Source: Sphingobacteriia bacterium (GTDB lineage: Bacteria; Bacteroidota; Bacteroidia; NS11-12g; UBA9320). Taken from it: 55,675 nt of DNA. The DNA lies in NCBI GenBank assembly GCA_008080835.1, contig VMDK01000124.1:1-55675 (forward strand), in the 5' to 3' direction. The position numbers and the translations under genes were made by a program. A model generated the notes under the pieces. The model was not told the DNA's origin. It worked only from the letters and a program-made list of their open reading frames with translations, and ran no database searches. Shown here piece after piece: positions 33,697 to 41,355 of this stretch. Numbering within the stretch: position 1 is the first letter of the stretch; the number at the start of each line of letters is the position of its first letter.

Positions 33697-35208
33697 ATGG
33701 AACTTAACGAGCAGCAATTACAGCGCAGGGAGTCCCTACAAGCAATCCGGGAAATGGGTATTGACCCCTTTCCACCGGAGCCGTACAACGTTAGTGTGAC
33801 GGCCAAGGATATCAAGGATCACTACGAAGACGACAAGCTCAACTATAAGGATATTTCCATAGCAGGAAGGCTGATGCGTCGACGCATCATGGGTAAGGCC
33901 AGCTTCGCCGAATTGCAGGACGAAACCGGCAAGATCCAGATCTATGTGAACCGAGATGAGATCTGCCCGGGAGAAGACAAAAGCCTGTACAATACGCTCT
34001 TTAAAAAACTCCTTGACATCGGTGATATCATCGGGGTCAAAGGATATGTATTCACCACTCAGGTTGGTGAGATTTCCATACACGTGACTGGTTTGAAGTT
34101 GCTGTGTAAAGCACTCAATCCCCTCCCGATGCCTAAAGAAGTTGACGGAAAGGTATTCGATGCATTCACAGACCCGGAACAGCGCTATCGAATGCGTTAT
34201 GTGGACTTGATCGTGAATCCAAAAGTCCGTGAGATCTTCAAGAAGAGATCACGCGCGATCAGTTCCATGCGAAATTTCCTGGATGACAAAGGATACATGG
34301 AGGTTGAAACTCCTATCCTACAGCCGATTCCGGGTGGAGCAGCTGCCCGTCCGTTCATCACGCATCACAATGCTCTGGATATCCCATTGTACTTGCGTAT
34401 TGCCAACGAGCTCTACCTGAAACGACTCCTCGTTGGGGGCTATCGAGGAGTGTATGAATTTGCCAAAGACTTCCGCAACGAAGGGATGGACAGGACCCAC
34501 AATCCGGAGTTCACTCAAATGGAACTCTACGTAGCCTACAAGGACTACAATTGGATGATGGACCTTACGGAGGCAATGTTGCGCAGTATCGCAGAGGAAG
34601 TAACGGGCGACACATCGGTTAAATTCGGCGACAAGACCATCGATTTCGGTGAGCCATTCGAGCGCTTGACCTTATTCGGGGCGATCGAGAAGTACACCGG
34701 TAAAAACCTACACGGTAAATCGGAGGACGAGATCCGCGCTATTGCGAAGGAATTGAAGGTGGAGGTGGATGAGAACATGGGCTCAGGTAAGATGATCGAT
34801 GAGATCTTTGGAGAGCACGTGGAGCATCATTTGACCCAACCGACTTTCATCAAAGATTATCCGGTTTCGATGAGTCCGTTGACCAAAAAACATCGCGAAG
34901 ACCCTACGCTCACTGAGCGATTTGAGTTGATCATCAATGGAAAAGAGATCGCGAATTGCTACAGTGAGTTGAATGATCCGATCGATCAGCGCGAGCGATT
35001 CGAGGAACAAGCAAAATTGCTGGAACGCGGTGACGATGAAGCCATGTTCATCGATGAGGATTTCCTTCGCTCCCTGGAGTATGGGATGCCTCCTACTGCA
35101 GGTATCGGAATTGGCATTGATAGGCTAGTGATGCTGTTGACGGATCAAAGTTCGATACAGGAAGTATTGTTCTTCCCGCAAATGCGACCGATCAAACGCG
35201 AGGATTGA
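33697..35208 (+). CDS. lysS: Lysyl-tRNA synthetase, class II
   Basis: A 503-residue enzyme charging tRNA-Lys. It starts [20 protein letters not shown], then the anticodon-binding OB-fold ([20 protein letters not shown]) and the catalytic core with motif 2 ([20 protein letters not shown]), a [12 protein letters not shown] segment, and motif 3 ([16 protein letters not shown]). It is complete and of normal size. It is divergent from the giant secreted protein gene. Confidence 0.97.
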   Translation: MELNEQQLQRRESLQAIREMGIDPFPPEPYNVSVTAKDIKDHYEDDKLNYKDISIAGRLMRRRIMGKASFAELQDETGKIQIYVNRDEICPGEDKSLYNTLFKKLLDIGDIIGVKGYVFTTQVGEISIHVTGLKLLCKALNPLPMPKEVDGKVFDAFTDPEQRYRMRYVDLIVNPKVREIFKKRSRAISSMRNFLDDKGYMEVETPILQPIPGGAAARPFITHHNALDIPLYLRIANELYLKRLLVGGYRGVYEFAKDFRNEGMDRTHNPEFTQMELYVAYKDYNWMMDLTEAMLRSIAEEVTGDTSVKFGDKTIDFGEPFERLTLFGAIEKYTGKNLHGKSEDEIRAIAKELKVEVDENMGSGKMIDEIFGEHVEHHLTQPTFIKDYPVSMSPLTKKHREDPTLTERFELIINGKEIANCYSELNDPIDQRERFEEQAKLLERGDDEAMFIDEDFLRSLEYGMPPTAGIGIGIDRLVMLLTDQSSIQEVLFFPQMRPIKRED

Positions 35209-35240
35209 TCGAAACTTTCACCCTTCATTTTTGACAAAAA

Positions 35241-35264
35241 AAATGGACCCGCCGAAGCGGGCCC
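35241..35264 (-). terminator. Terminator downstream of the type IX fragment and lysS
   Basis: On the minus strand a stem GGCCCGC-TTCG-GCGGG-TCC with one bulge is followed by ATTTTTTTT, as expected for a terminator of the gene ending at 35301. On the plus strand it follows lysS by about 30 bases but is followed only by CACCCAATTTT, so it is weaker in that direction. Confidence 0.75.
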
Positions 35265-35300
35265 ACCCAATTTTGGTCACCTCTTAAGGTGTAAAAGAGT

Positions 35301-35888
35301 TTACTGTCGCAATTTTATAAAAGGCAAACCAAATTCTTCATCGCCATTTTCATCGACGACGTTGATCAAGTAGGAACCGGATTCCAGTTCGCGGACATTG
35401 ATCGTTCCACTATCTTCAAATCGACCGGATTGAACCATGCGACCACCGATATCGAAGATCAAGTATTTGTAAGAAGCACCCGGGACATCCAATTTGAGTC
35501 CGGATACTGTTATATCACCATTGGTTGGGTTCGGATATAGTCCAACCTCTCCAATGCCGGTTCCGCCAAAGTATACCACTCTGGTCGGCGTTTCTGAGCT
35601 TTGTCCGTCGAAATCCACTTGGTTGATCTTGTAATAGACGTAACCTTTCGTGTTCGGCTCCAGAACATCGAGATAATCGTATTCATTGATCTCGTTGCTG
35701 AATCCTACAGCAGGAACCTCGTTGATCTTATTAAACTGATCATCTCCCGGCTTTTTACGGTAGATATCGAAGCGTTCGTTATTGTCCTCCATGGACGTCG
35801 CCCATGTGAGTCTAACCTGAGAATTTGTGATCTTTTTCGCATGGAAATAGAGCCAATCGACCGGTACCGGTGTTGGGTTACCTGTCAC
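35301..35888 (-). CDS. Type IX secretion sorting-domain protein, apparently N-terminally truncated
   Basis: From GTG 35888 the product has 195 residues. The first part (VDWLYFHAKKITNSQVRLTW, then NNERFDIYRKK and YYKINQVDFDGQSSET) is the beta-domain that usually precedes the sorting signal in large secreted proteins. The last 80 residues hold the type A sorting domain with YPNPTNGDITVSG and a C-terminal FIKLRQ. There is no signal peptide, so it could not reach the periplasm as it stands. In-frame codons continue upstream for about 70 bases (FDVCSSSSVAECLVDVVTGN) to a TAG, without a standard start. A -7 box at 35976-35983 suggests it is still transcribed. It looks like the tail of a longer gene. 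Confidence 0.7.
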   Translation of the reverse strand: MTGNPTPVPVDWLYFHAKKITNSQVRLTWATSMEDNNERFDIYRKKPGDDQFNKINEVPAVGFSNEINEYDYLDVLEPNTKGYVYYKINQVDFDGQSSETPTRVVYFGGTGIGEVGLYPNPTNGDITVSGLKLDVPGASYKYLIFDIGGRMVQSGRFEDSGTINVRELESGSYLINVVDENGDEEFGLPFIKLRQ

Positions 35889-35975
35889 TACGTCAACTAA
35901 ACACTCAGCAACAGACGAACTACTGCAGACGTCAAAGTTCTTAAAGAGCCTTTTCGCCTAGTTTAGATAAAGAAA

Positions 35976-35983
35976 CAAAAGTA
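35976..35983 (-). promoter_or_regulatory. -7 box upstream of the type IX fragment
   Basis: The minus strand reads TACTTTTG followed by TTTCTTT, 88 bases before the GTG. It may promote transcription of the fragment. The rest of 35889-36127 is AT-rich and shows nothing else. Confidence 0.45.
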
Positions 35984-36127
35984 GTGCAGAGAAACACATT
36001 TTTTAAGCAATTAGCCCTGCTTTCCTCGAATCCAGACTTGATATTTATATTAAAAACTGACAGTCAGTGAGTTACGAAATGTCAAATTTGGTCAGACTTT
36101 CGCCATTTAATTGATCGAAACACCTTG

Positions 36128-37432
36128 CTATTCAACAACTTCCGCACCGTCTATGAATTCCAGGATAAGCCTATCTACTATAATATCCCTTGGCCTGATG
36201 GGCTGATTCAGCCTCACACCTTGCAATGTAGTACACCTGCTTAAAGCCACGTATACCTGACCATGCGCAAAGGCGCCCTTGCCGATATCAATGATCACCT
36301 TCTCGAAGGTCTTACCCTGACTTTTGTGGATCGTGATGGCATAAGCCAGTTGCAATGGGAACTGAGAGTAAGAGCCCAAGACCTCCTCCTCTACCTCAGC
36401 TGTTTGAGAGTTCCACGTATACCTGATCTCCTGCCATTTTTCGCGATAGACGATCTCTTGATTCCCATGTATATCGACCAGGATCTCATCGTCATCCATC
36501 TCAATGATATGAGCTATGGTCCCGTTGACCCAACGCTTTTCAGGATCATTCTTCACCATCATTACTTTAGCCCCGACTTTTAGTTCAAGCCTTATCGGGG
36601 CAGGAAGTCGGTGCTCGATATTCTTGCCGGATTCATATTGCTCTTTGAACTTCCCTTTAAGTCGTCCGGTATATGTCCTATGCTCCGTGTCTAACTCTCG
36701 CAGTTTGAACATATTGACGTTTCGAGCACGATCGCGGCGCGATGTCAGGAACACCGACTCTTCATCCGGCTCTAGATCCGGCTCGTAGCGCGAGTTCAAC
36801 AGTTCGAGATCCCGAGGCTCCACCTGGTCATTCCGAATGTTATTGAGTATGCGCAGAAATTCAGTCTCGTCTTCTTGCTGACGATACACCTTTGTCAGCA
36901 CTACTCGCTCCATCGCCATGCGATTCGGAAACGCATCGAAAAAGTGCATTCCGGAATACATCATCCGCAACTGGGTCTCCTCTGATGGAGGTACTACCGG
37001 ACTCAATTGAAACAAGTCTCCGATCATCACGAGCTGGACCCCTCCAAACGGAAGATCCATACGCTTGCGGTGTTTTCTGAGTGAAATATCGATTCCCTTC
37101 ATGAGGTCGACGCGAACCATGGAAATCTCATCGATGATGAGCATGTCGAGCTTTTTCATGACCCTTGCCTTGTTGTTCCTGAATTTGATGTTCTGTAACA
37201 GAACGATCCCGGGAGGAAAGCTGAAGAATGAGTGAATGGTTTGCCCGCCAACGTTTAATGCCGCAATGCCAGTTGGCGCAAGGACTACGTGCTTCTTCTT
37301 GGTGATGCCCAGAAAATGTCTGAGAAGAGTAGACTTGCCGGTTCCGGCCTTCCCGGTAATGAACACTGACCGGTCGGTATTCTCCATCAGGTCGAGTGAA
37401 TGTTCGAATTCAGAAGTGATCTCTATGGACAT
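36128..37432 (-). CDS. PIF1-like superfamily 1 DNA helicase
   Basis: ATG 37432 gives 434 residues starting MSIEITSEFEHSLDLMENTD. Motifs: Walker A ITGKAGTGKSTLLRHFLG, Ia VVLAPTGIAALNVGGQTIHS, Walker B MLIIDEISMVRVDL, motif III FGGVQLVMIGDLFQLSPV and the late AITIHKSQGKTFEKVIIDI with QVYVALSRCTTLQG. This is the layout of PIF1/RRM3-like helicases, which unwind G-quadruplexes and aid replication past obstacles; in Bacteroidota the role is less known. A longer frame to 37474 adds 14 residues of doubtful reality. It stands alone, followed by the type IX fragment and preceded by the Spy-like gene's terminator. Confidence 0.92.
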   Translation of the reverse strand: MSIEITSEFEHSLDLMENTDRSVFITGKAGTGKSTLLRHFLGITKKKHVVLAPTGIAALNVGGQTIHSFFSFPPGIVLLQNIKFRNNKARVMKKLDMLIIDEISMVRVDLMKGIDISLRKHRKRMDLPFGGVQLVMIGDLFQLSPVVPPSEETQLRMMYSGMHFFDAFPNRMAMERVVLTKVYRQQEDETEFLRILNNIRNDQVEPRDLELLNSRYEPDLEPDEESVFLTSRRDRARNVNMFKLRELDTEHRTYTGRLKGKFKEQYESGKNIEHRLPAPIRLELKVGAKVMMVKNDPEKRWVNGTIAHIIEMDDDEILVDIHGNQEIVYREKWQEIRYTWNSQTAEVEEEVLGSYSQFPLQLAYAITIHKSQGKTFEKVIIDIGKGAFAHGQVYVALSRCTTLQGVRLNQPIRPRDIIVDRLILEFIDGAEVVE

Positions 37433-37527
37433 GCTCAGGCAGTGGGTAAAGTTAATGGATTCACGTGGATGCAAAGAAGACCCAAATGGCTAGAAAACCC
37501 AGTGATCAGAAATTTCCGGTAAACGCA

Positions 37528-37555
37528 AAAAAAAGGGTGACCATCGGCCACCCTT
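37528..37555 (-). terminator. Rho-independent terminator of the sigma-factor operon
   Basis: On the minus strand AAGGGTG and CACCCTT form a 7-bp stem around GCCGATGGT and are followed by TTTTTT. It lies 30 bases after the stop of the last gene (37588). Confidence 0.8.
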
Positions 37556-37587
37556 CGAGTTTCAATTTCCAGATCTCTGCTGATTTC

Positions 37588-38448
37588 TTAATCTTCCTGA
37601 AGATCGTCTTTGAGGATGAACCTCATCTTCCACGCATCTTCACCTTCTCTGTGCATGGCATCACCATCGTGCTTATCCTCACCGTGGTGCTTCCTCATGC
37701 TGGCTTTGTGCTTGCGACGGTGATCATGTGCCGCAGTGGCTGCTTTATCCTTCATATGCTTTGAACGGATCGCTTTCATGTCTTCCTTCCATTCCTTGCG
37801 CTTTGGTTCGAGATCCTTTTCGATCGCATCCAATTCGGTCTCATGGGCATCGACAATCGGTCGGATCTGTGTATCTACTATAGATTTGATCTGATCACGA
37901 GTGGCTGTACGTGTCTCACGATCGCCGTATCGATGTCGTGCCGGTTTCTCTTCCTTTTCGCTCTTCAGATCTCTTTTGACTGCCTTGATCTGAATGCGTG
38001 CTTCTTCGATCTGCTTCTTCTCCTCATCGGTAAAAACACTCTCAAACTCTTTACGCTTTTCACTCATGACCGGTTTGATATTCTCGTTGCGATAGGATTT
38101 CATCTCCTCGCGCATGGCTTTGTGAGATGCCCTGTCCTTCTCATGTTCTTCTTTGAGTTTTTCCTTTTGCTCGTCGGTAAGGATCTCCTTGATCTGTTCG
38201 CGATGCGCTTGCATTTTTTCATGCATTTCACCACGCATTTCATCCTTATCTTCTTTACGCATGGCCTTCATTTCCTCTGCAAAAGCCTGATTCAATTCGT
38301 TGATCTTCACCTTTTGCTCTTCGGTGAGGTTCACTTTCTCATCCAACCGATCGGTTCGATGTTTCATCCGATCGTGTTTCTCTTGTGCCAGTGCGGCCTG
38401 ACTCAATCCTAGAAAGAGTGCAAGCATCAATAAAATCCTGTTCTTCAT
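37588..38448 (-). CDS. Periplasmic Spy/CpxP-like protein, long charged form
   Basis: A 286-residue protein with signal peptide KNRILLMLALFLGLSQAALA. Three copies of the LTxxQ-type element are visible: NLTEEQKVKINEL near 40, ILTDEQKEKL near 88 and VFTDEEKKQIEEA near 138. Between them the protein is highly charged and helical. The C-terminus is rich in histidine and methionine (HDHRRKHKASMRKHHGED, DAMHRE), which could bind metal. Spy/CpxP proteins are usually near 160 residues, so this is a long version. It is the last gene of the ECF operon (55 bases after the previous gene), fitting a stress-induced periplasmic chaperone or sensor. Confidence 0.8.
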   Translation of the reverse strand: MKNRILLMLALFLGLSQAALAQEKHDRMKHRTDRLDEKVNLTEEQKVKINELNQAFAEEMKAMRKEDKDEMRGEMHEKMQAHREQIKEILTDEQKEKLKEEHEKDRASHKAMREEMKSYRNENIKPVMSEKRKEFESVFTDEEKKQIEEARIQIKAVKRDLKSEKEEKPARHRYGDRETRTATRDQIKSIVDTQIRPIVDAHETELDAIEKDLEPKRKEWKEDMKAIRSKHMKDKAATAAHDHRRKHKASMRKHHGEDKHDGDAMHREGEDAWKMRFILKDDLQED

Positions 38449-38503
38449 ATTCGGTTCGGTTTAGTTTCCAATGTTTGTCCTTTAGACCATTCAGACCCAA
38501 TTT

Positions 38504-38887
38504 TCATTCCAAATGGTGTGGAGGTGGTGGCCTGTGAGAGCGGAACATCTTCCTGTGAGCCTTCTGGAGGCGCAGTTCCTGTTCTTCGGTCAACACTTCA
38601 TGCAACGCATCTCGCAATTCCTGATGGGCAGATCTCAGTTGAGCTCTGTTCTTTTTTCTGAGCACATCTACCGTATTTGTATGCTCATCTAAGATGCCTT
38701 CGATCTTTTCTACTTGATCTTCGGTGGGTTGAATGATCCTCATCATTCGCTTCTTCATCCCTTCAGGTTGTTGCATCTTGACTATATGTTCCATGCGGCC
38801 GTGTGTCATCCGACCCGACACGAAGAATCCAAGAGCAAATCCCAGAAGGATCGCACTTATGGTGATTATAGTAATTCTAGTTTTCAT
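38504..38887 (-). CDS. Membrane-anchored LTxxQ-type sensor protein (CnrX/Spy-like)
   Basis: ATG 38887 gives 127 residues, MKTRITIITISAILLGFALG as an uncleaved anchor, then a periplasmic helical domain with IIQPTEDQVEKIEGILDEH and EVLTEEQELRLQKAHRKMF, ending in a His/Pro tail RSHRPPPPHHLE. It resembles the heavy-metal-sensor CnrX-like and Spy families. It overlaps the anti-sigma-like gene by 11 bases; the longer frame to 38935 has no signal and is unlikely. A sensing role acting on the anti-sigma protein is an inference from context. Confidence 0.78.
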   Translation of the reverse strand: MKTRITIITISAILLGFALGFFVSGRMTHGRMEHIVKMQQPEGMKKRMMRIIQPTEDQVEKIEGILDEHTNTVDVLRKKNRAQLRSAHQELRDALHEVLTEEQELRLQKAHRKMFRSHRPPPPHHLE

Positions 38888-39191
38888 AAGTTCCATTTTG
38901 AATTGCGTCGTACAGATCCAGCTCGCTGAATCCATCGATCCCGAGGAGTGAATCCATACTCAATGAGCCGTCAAGGGCAAATGTGACCCCAAGGACAAGG
39001 ACGATGCTTGCCGCAGCTGCGATCGTCAGGCCTTTCATCAGAAGGAGAACCGATCTACCCGGTTTTCGCTCCGGAAGCTGATGATCAAGCTCGCTCATGA
39101 CGAGGTCAGTGAAGCTGTCGTCAAACTGATATTTCAGTCGGCCAAGTGTTTGTTCCAACTTCTGTTCTGATCGTTCATTTTTCATATCCAA
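38877..39191 (-). CDS. Single-pass membrane protein, probable anti-sigma factor
   Basis: A 104-residue protein with a cytoplasmic N-terminal half (LEQTLGRLKYQFDDSFTDLV, MSELDHQLPER), one membrane helix (SVLLLMKGLTIAAAASIVLVLG broken near residues 47-70) and a short periplasmic end (DGFSELDLYDAIQNGTYEN). It has no obvious zinc-binding cysteine/histidine motif. Size, topology and its 17-base overlap with the sigma-factor gene identify it as the likely anti-sigma partner. It is the second gene of the operon. Confidence 0.7.
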   Translation of the reverse strand: MDMKNERSEQKLEQTLGRLKYQFDDSFTDLVMSELDHQLPERKPGRSVLLLMKGLTIAAAASIVLVLGVTFALDGSLSMDSLLGIDGFSELDLYDAIQNGTYEN

Positions 39192-39729
39192 GCTCTTTTA
39201 GAATGTGTATCATTTTATCCATAGCTCTGCTCAATCGCGACATGACAGTGCCTTCACTGATCTCCAGTACTTCAGCGGTTTCTTTTGTGGAGTGCCCTTC
39301 GATCATCCTCAAAGACACCACTGAGCGATGTTTTTCATCCAGACGATTTAAAGCGCGATGTACGATCTGGCGTTCTTCTCGGTCAACTTCTTCTGCCGGA
39401 AGAAGCATGGTTGTTTTGTCGAAATTGACGAATCGCTCCGTATCGCGCTGTTTTCCTTTGAGCGCATTGAGCGATAGATTGATCGCTATTCGGGTGATAT
39501 AGGTCTTCAGGGAGCTTCTGCCCTCGTATTTGTCGAGGAAACGGAAGGTTCTTACGAAGGTCTGCTGAGCAATGTCCGTCGTCATGTTGACATCGCCCGT
39601 CATACCCATGATCACTGAAGCAATATTGTCTTTGTATCTGTCCACGATCTGTGAAAATGCACGTTGATCGCCCGAAAGAACGCGCGCCACCAGTTCGCCG
39701 TCAGTATGTTGCTGTTCTTTCAAGTTCAA
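39175..39729 (-). CDS. ECF-type RNA polymerase sigma factor
   Basis: A 184-residue sigma-70 factor with only regions 2 and 4. Region 2 contains FSQIVDRYKDNIASVIMGM and DIAQQTFVRTFRFLDKYEG; region 4 has LDEKHRSVVSLRMIEGHSTK and the helix-turn-helix ETAEVLEISEGTVMSRLSRA. The start is TTG at 39729 (NLKEQQHTDGELVARVLSGD). It leads an operon with an anti-sigma-like protein and two LTxxQ proteins, which suggests envelope or metal stress sensing. A 10-bp inverted repeat lies 20 bases upstream. Confidence 0.93.
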   Translation of the reverse strand: MNLKEQQHTDGELVARVLSGDQRAFSQIVDRYKDNIASVIMGMTGDVNMTTDIAQQTFVRTFRFLDKYEGRSSLKTYITRIAINLSLNALKGKQRDTERFVNFDKTTMLLPAEEVDREERQIVHRALNRLDEKHRSVVSLRMIEGHSTKETAEVLEISEGTVMSRLSRAMDKMIHILKELGYEK

Positions 39730-39749
39730 TGATTAGACAAACAGATATT

Positions 39750-39780
39750 CACATTCATTCCATTTTCTGAAATGAATGTG
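39750..39780. repeat. Perfect 10-bp inverted repeat between the exonuclease and sigma genes
   Basis: CACATTCATT (39750-39759) and AATGAATGTG (39771-39780) enclose an 11-base loop. It lies 24 bases after the exonuclease stop and 20 bases before the sigma-factor start, both on the minus strand. No T-run follows on the minus strand, so it is a poor terminator; an operator or processing hairpin is more likely. Confidence 0.65.
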
Positions 39781-39804
39781 GAGTAAAGATAATCGACCCG
39801 GGAT

Positions 39805-41196
39805 TTAACCGGTCACTCCAACTTCCCGATCGAAATAGATGATCTCTTCCGGACGCTTGTTTCGTATTGCTGCCTGAATGATATGCTGTATGTCGGAGTT
39901 GTGCTTTTGTGTGATCAGGCGGTCTCGAAATCCTTCCTGATCATTCACTGCAGAATTGGTGTCGAGAAAACCGTAGCCCTGGTACTGACCACCTTCGATC
40001 AAGAGAAATGATCGTTCGTCACGATGTCGGCCCTTGTCGAGTATCACATATGAGCCCGTCTCCAGAACAAAACTCGCCAGAGCATCCTCGACCCTTTGAT
40101 TGTAAGACTCAATATCTTCTTTGCCCCGACAAATACCTTTACAGATCCCGAGTTGGTAATCGAAACACTCCTTGCTGCTGGTCTGGAGCCCGCAATATTT
40201 AGAACACAGTTTGTACTGATTCACCAATTGACTCAGGAAAGTCCTTGCTTTGACCACATTGCTGAAAGCAGCGATGGCTCCCTGCATGTATTTCTTCTTC
40301 TTGGCGATCTCTAAGTGCAGTACTCCTTCCTGATCCTGGAATTTGCACAACACATAGGCATTGCTTGTGTATTTCTGAGCCCGGTTGTATTCCGGGAAAT
40401 GATTCTTGATCTCAGCGCTCTCAAGCACCAAAGCCAGCAACTCTGAACCGGTCACGGTATAACTGATATCAAAGATCTCTTTCTTCATGCGCAGTTTGCC
40501 AGGAGTAGAATCGAGGAAATGACTGTTCACGCGCTTTCGAATGTCGATCGCTTTGCCAACATAAATGACCTTGCCATCGTTATCGTGCATGTAATACACA
40601 CCGGTGAGTTCGGGCAATGAATCATACACAGAACGTTCCAGATTCGGTGGCAAGGTTGCCTCTTTACTCCGTGCATTCAACGCGTTTGTGATGTGATCTT
40701 CGGTGTCATTGTCGAGCAACAACTGCAATAGCTTCACTGTAGCTTTTGCGTCTCCGGCTGCTCGGTGTCTATCCTCGATCGTGATGCCTAAGCTCTTACA
40801 CAATTTGCCCAAGCTATAGGAGCGCAAACCCGGGAACACCTTTCTACTTGTACGAACGGTACAGAATTTCTTTCGTCGGAATTCTGCTCCGAGATCTTTG
40901 TACTCACTTCGGATGACGTTGTAATCGAAGTTGACATTATGCGCCACAAAGACGCGGTCCTTGGTAATGGAATGCAGGTCCTTCGCGATCTCGTAAAAGC
41001 GAGGAGCATCCATGACCATCTCATTCGAAATTCCTGTGAGACCTGTGATGAATGAAGGGATATGCGTCTCGGGATTCACGAGCGAAACGAACTCGTCGAC
41101 GATCTCTCGTTTCTCCGAGTCATAGACGAACACCGCCACTTCTGTGATCTTGTTCGATGCTCCGGTGGTCTCTATGTCAACTACGGCGTATTCCAA
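39805..41196 (-). CDS. DEDDh exonuclease fused to a GIY-YIG nuclease (DnaQ-UvrC/Cho-like)
   Basis: A 463-residue two-nuclease protein. Residues 1-170 are a DnaQ-type 3'-5' exonuclease with YAVVDIETTGASNKITEVAV (Asp/Glu), HNVNFDYNVIRSEY and HRAAGDAKATVKLL, so DEDDh residues are complete. Residues 195-290 are a GIY-YIG domain (LTGVYYMHDNDGKVIYVGKA, DIRKRVNSHF), as in UvrC and Cho. The C-terminal third has a cysteine-bearing region (CSKYCGLQTSSKECFDYQLG, ICKGICRG) like the Cho/UvrC middle domain. The fusion suggests nucleotide-excision repair with combined incision and trimming, but function is inferred. It lies upstream of the sigma operon. Confidence 0.88.
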   Translation of the reverse strand: MEYAVVDIETTGASNKITEVAVFVYDSEKREIVDEFVSLVNPETHIPSFITGLTGISNEMVMDAPRFYEIAKDLHSITKDRVFVAHNVNFDYNVIRSEYKDLGAEFRRKKFCTVRTSRKVFPGLRSYSLGKLCKSLGITIEDRHRAAGDAKATVKLLQLLLDNDTEDHITNALNARSKEATLPPNLERSVYDSLPELTGVYYMHDNDGKVIYVGKAIDIRKRVNSHFLDSTPGKLRMKKEIFDISYTVTGSELLALVLESAEIKNHFPEYNRAQKYTSNAYVLCKFQDQEGVLHLEIAKKKKYMQGAIAAFSNVVKARTFLSQLVNQYKLCSKYCGLQTSSKECFDYQLGICKGICRGKEDIESYNQRVEDALASFVLETGSYVILDKGRHRDERSFLLIEGGQYQGYGFLDTNSAVNDQEGFRDRLITQKHNSDIQHIIQAAIRNKRPEEIIYFDREVGVTG

Positions 41197-41255
41197 CTTG
41201 CGTGCAAGTTAAATCGGGGTTGGAAAATGAGAAAAGATAGTTGCCCACACAAATT

Positions 41256-41287
41256 GGGGATCGGGTGTCGGGTGACGGGTGTCGGGA
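41256..41287. repeat. Longer intergenic heptamer repeat (TCGGGTG / ACGGGTG units)
   Basis: The run GGGGA-TCGGGTG-TCGGGTG-ACGGGTG-TCGGGA occurs in the 159-base gap between the exonuclease and DUF4175 genes. It is introduced by AAATTGGGG, like the shorter copy at 18791. No ORF or hairpin accounts for it. Confidence 0.65.
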
Positions 41288-41355
41288 CAAAAGCAAATCG
41301 GTCAGGATCACTGTTCACTCACACTATTCACTCAAACTTCCCGCTAGGGAATTTA

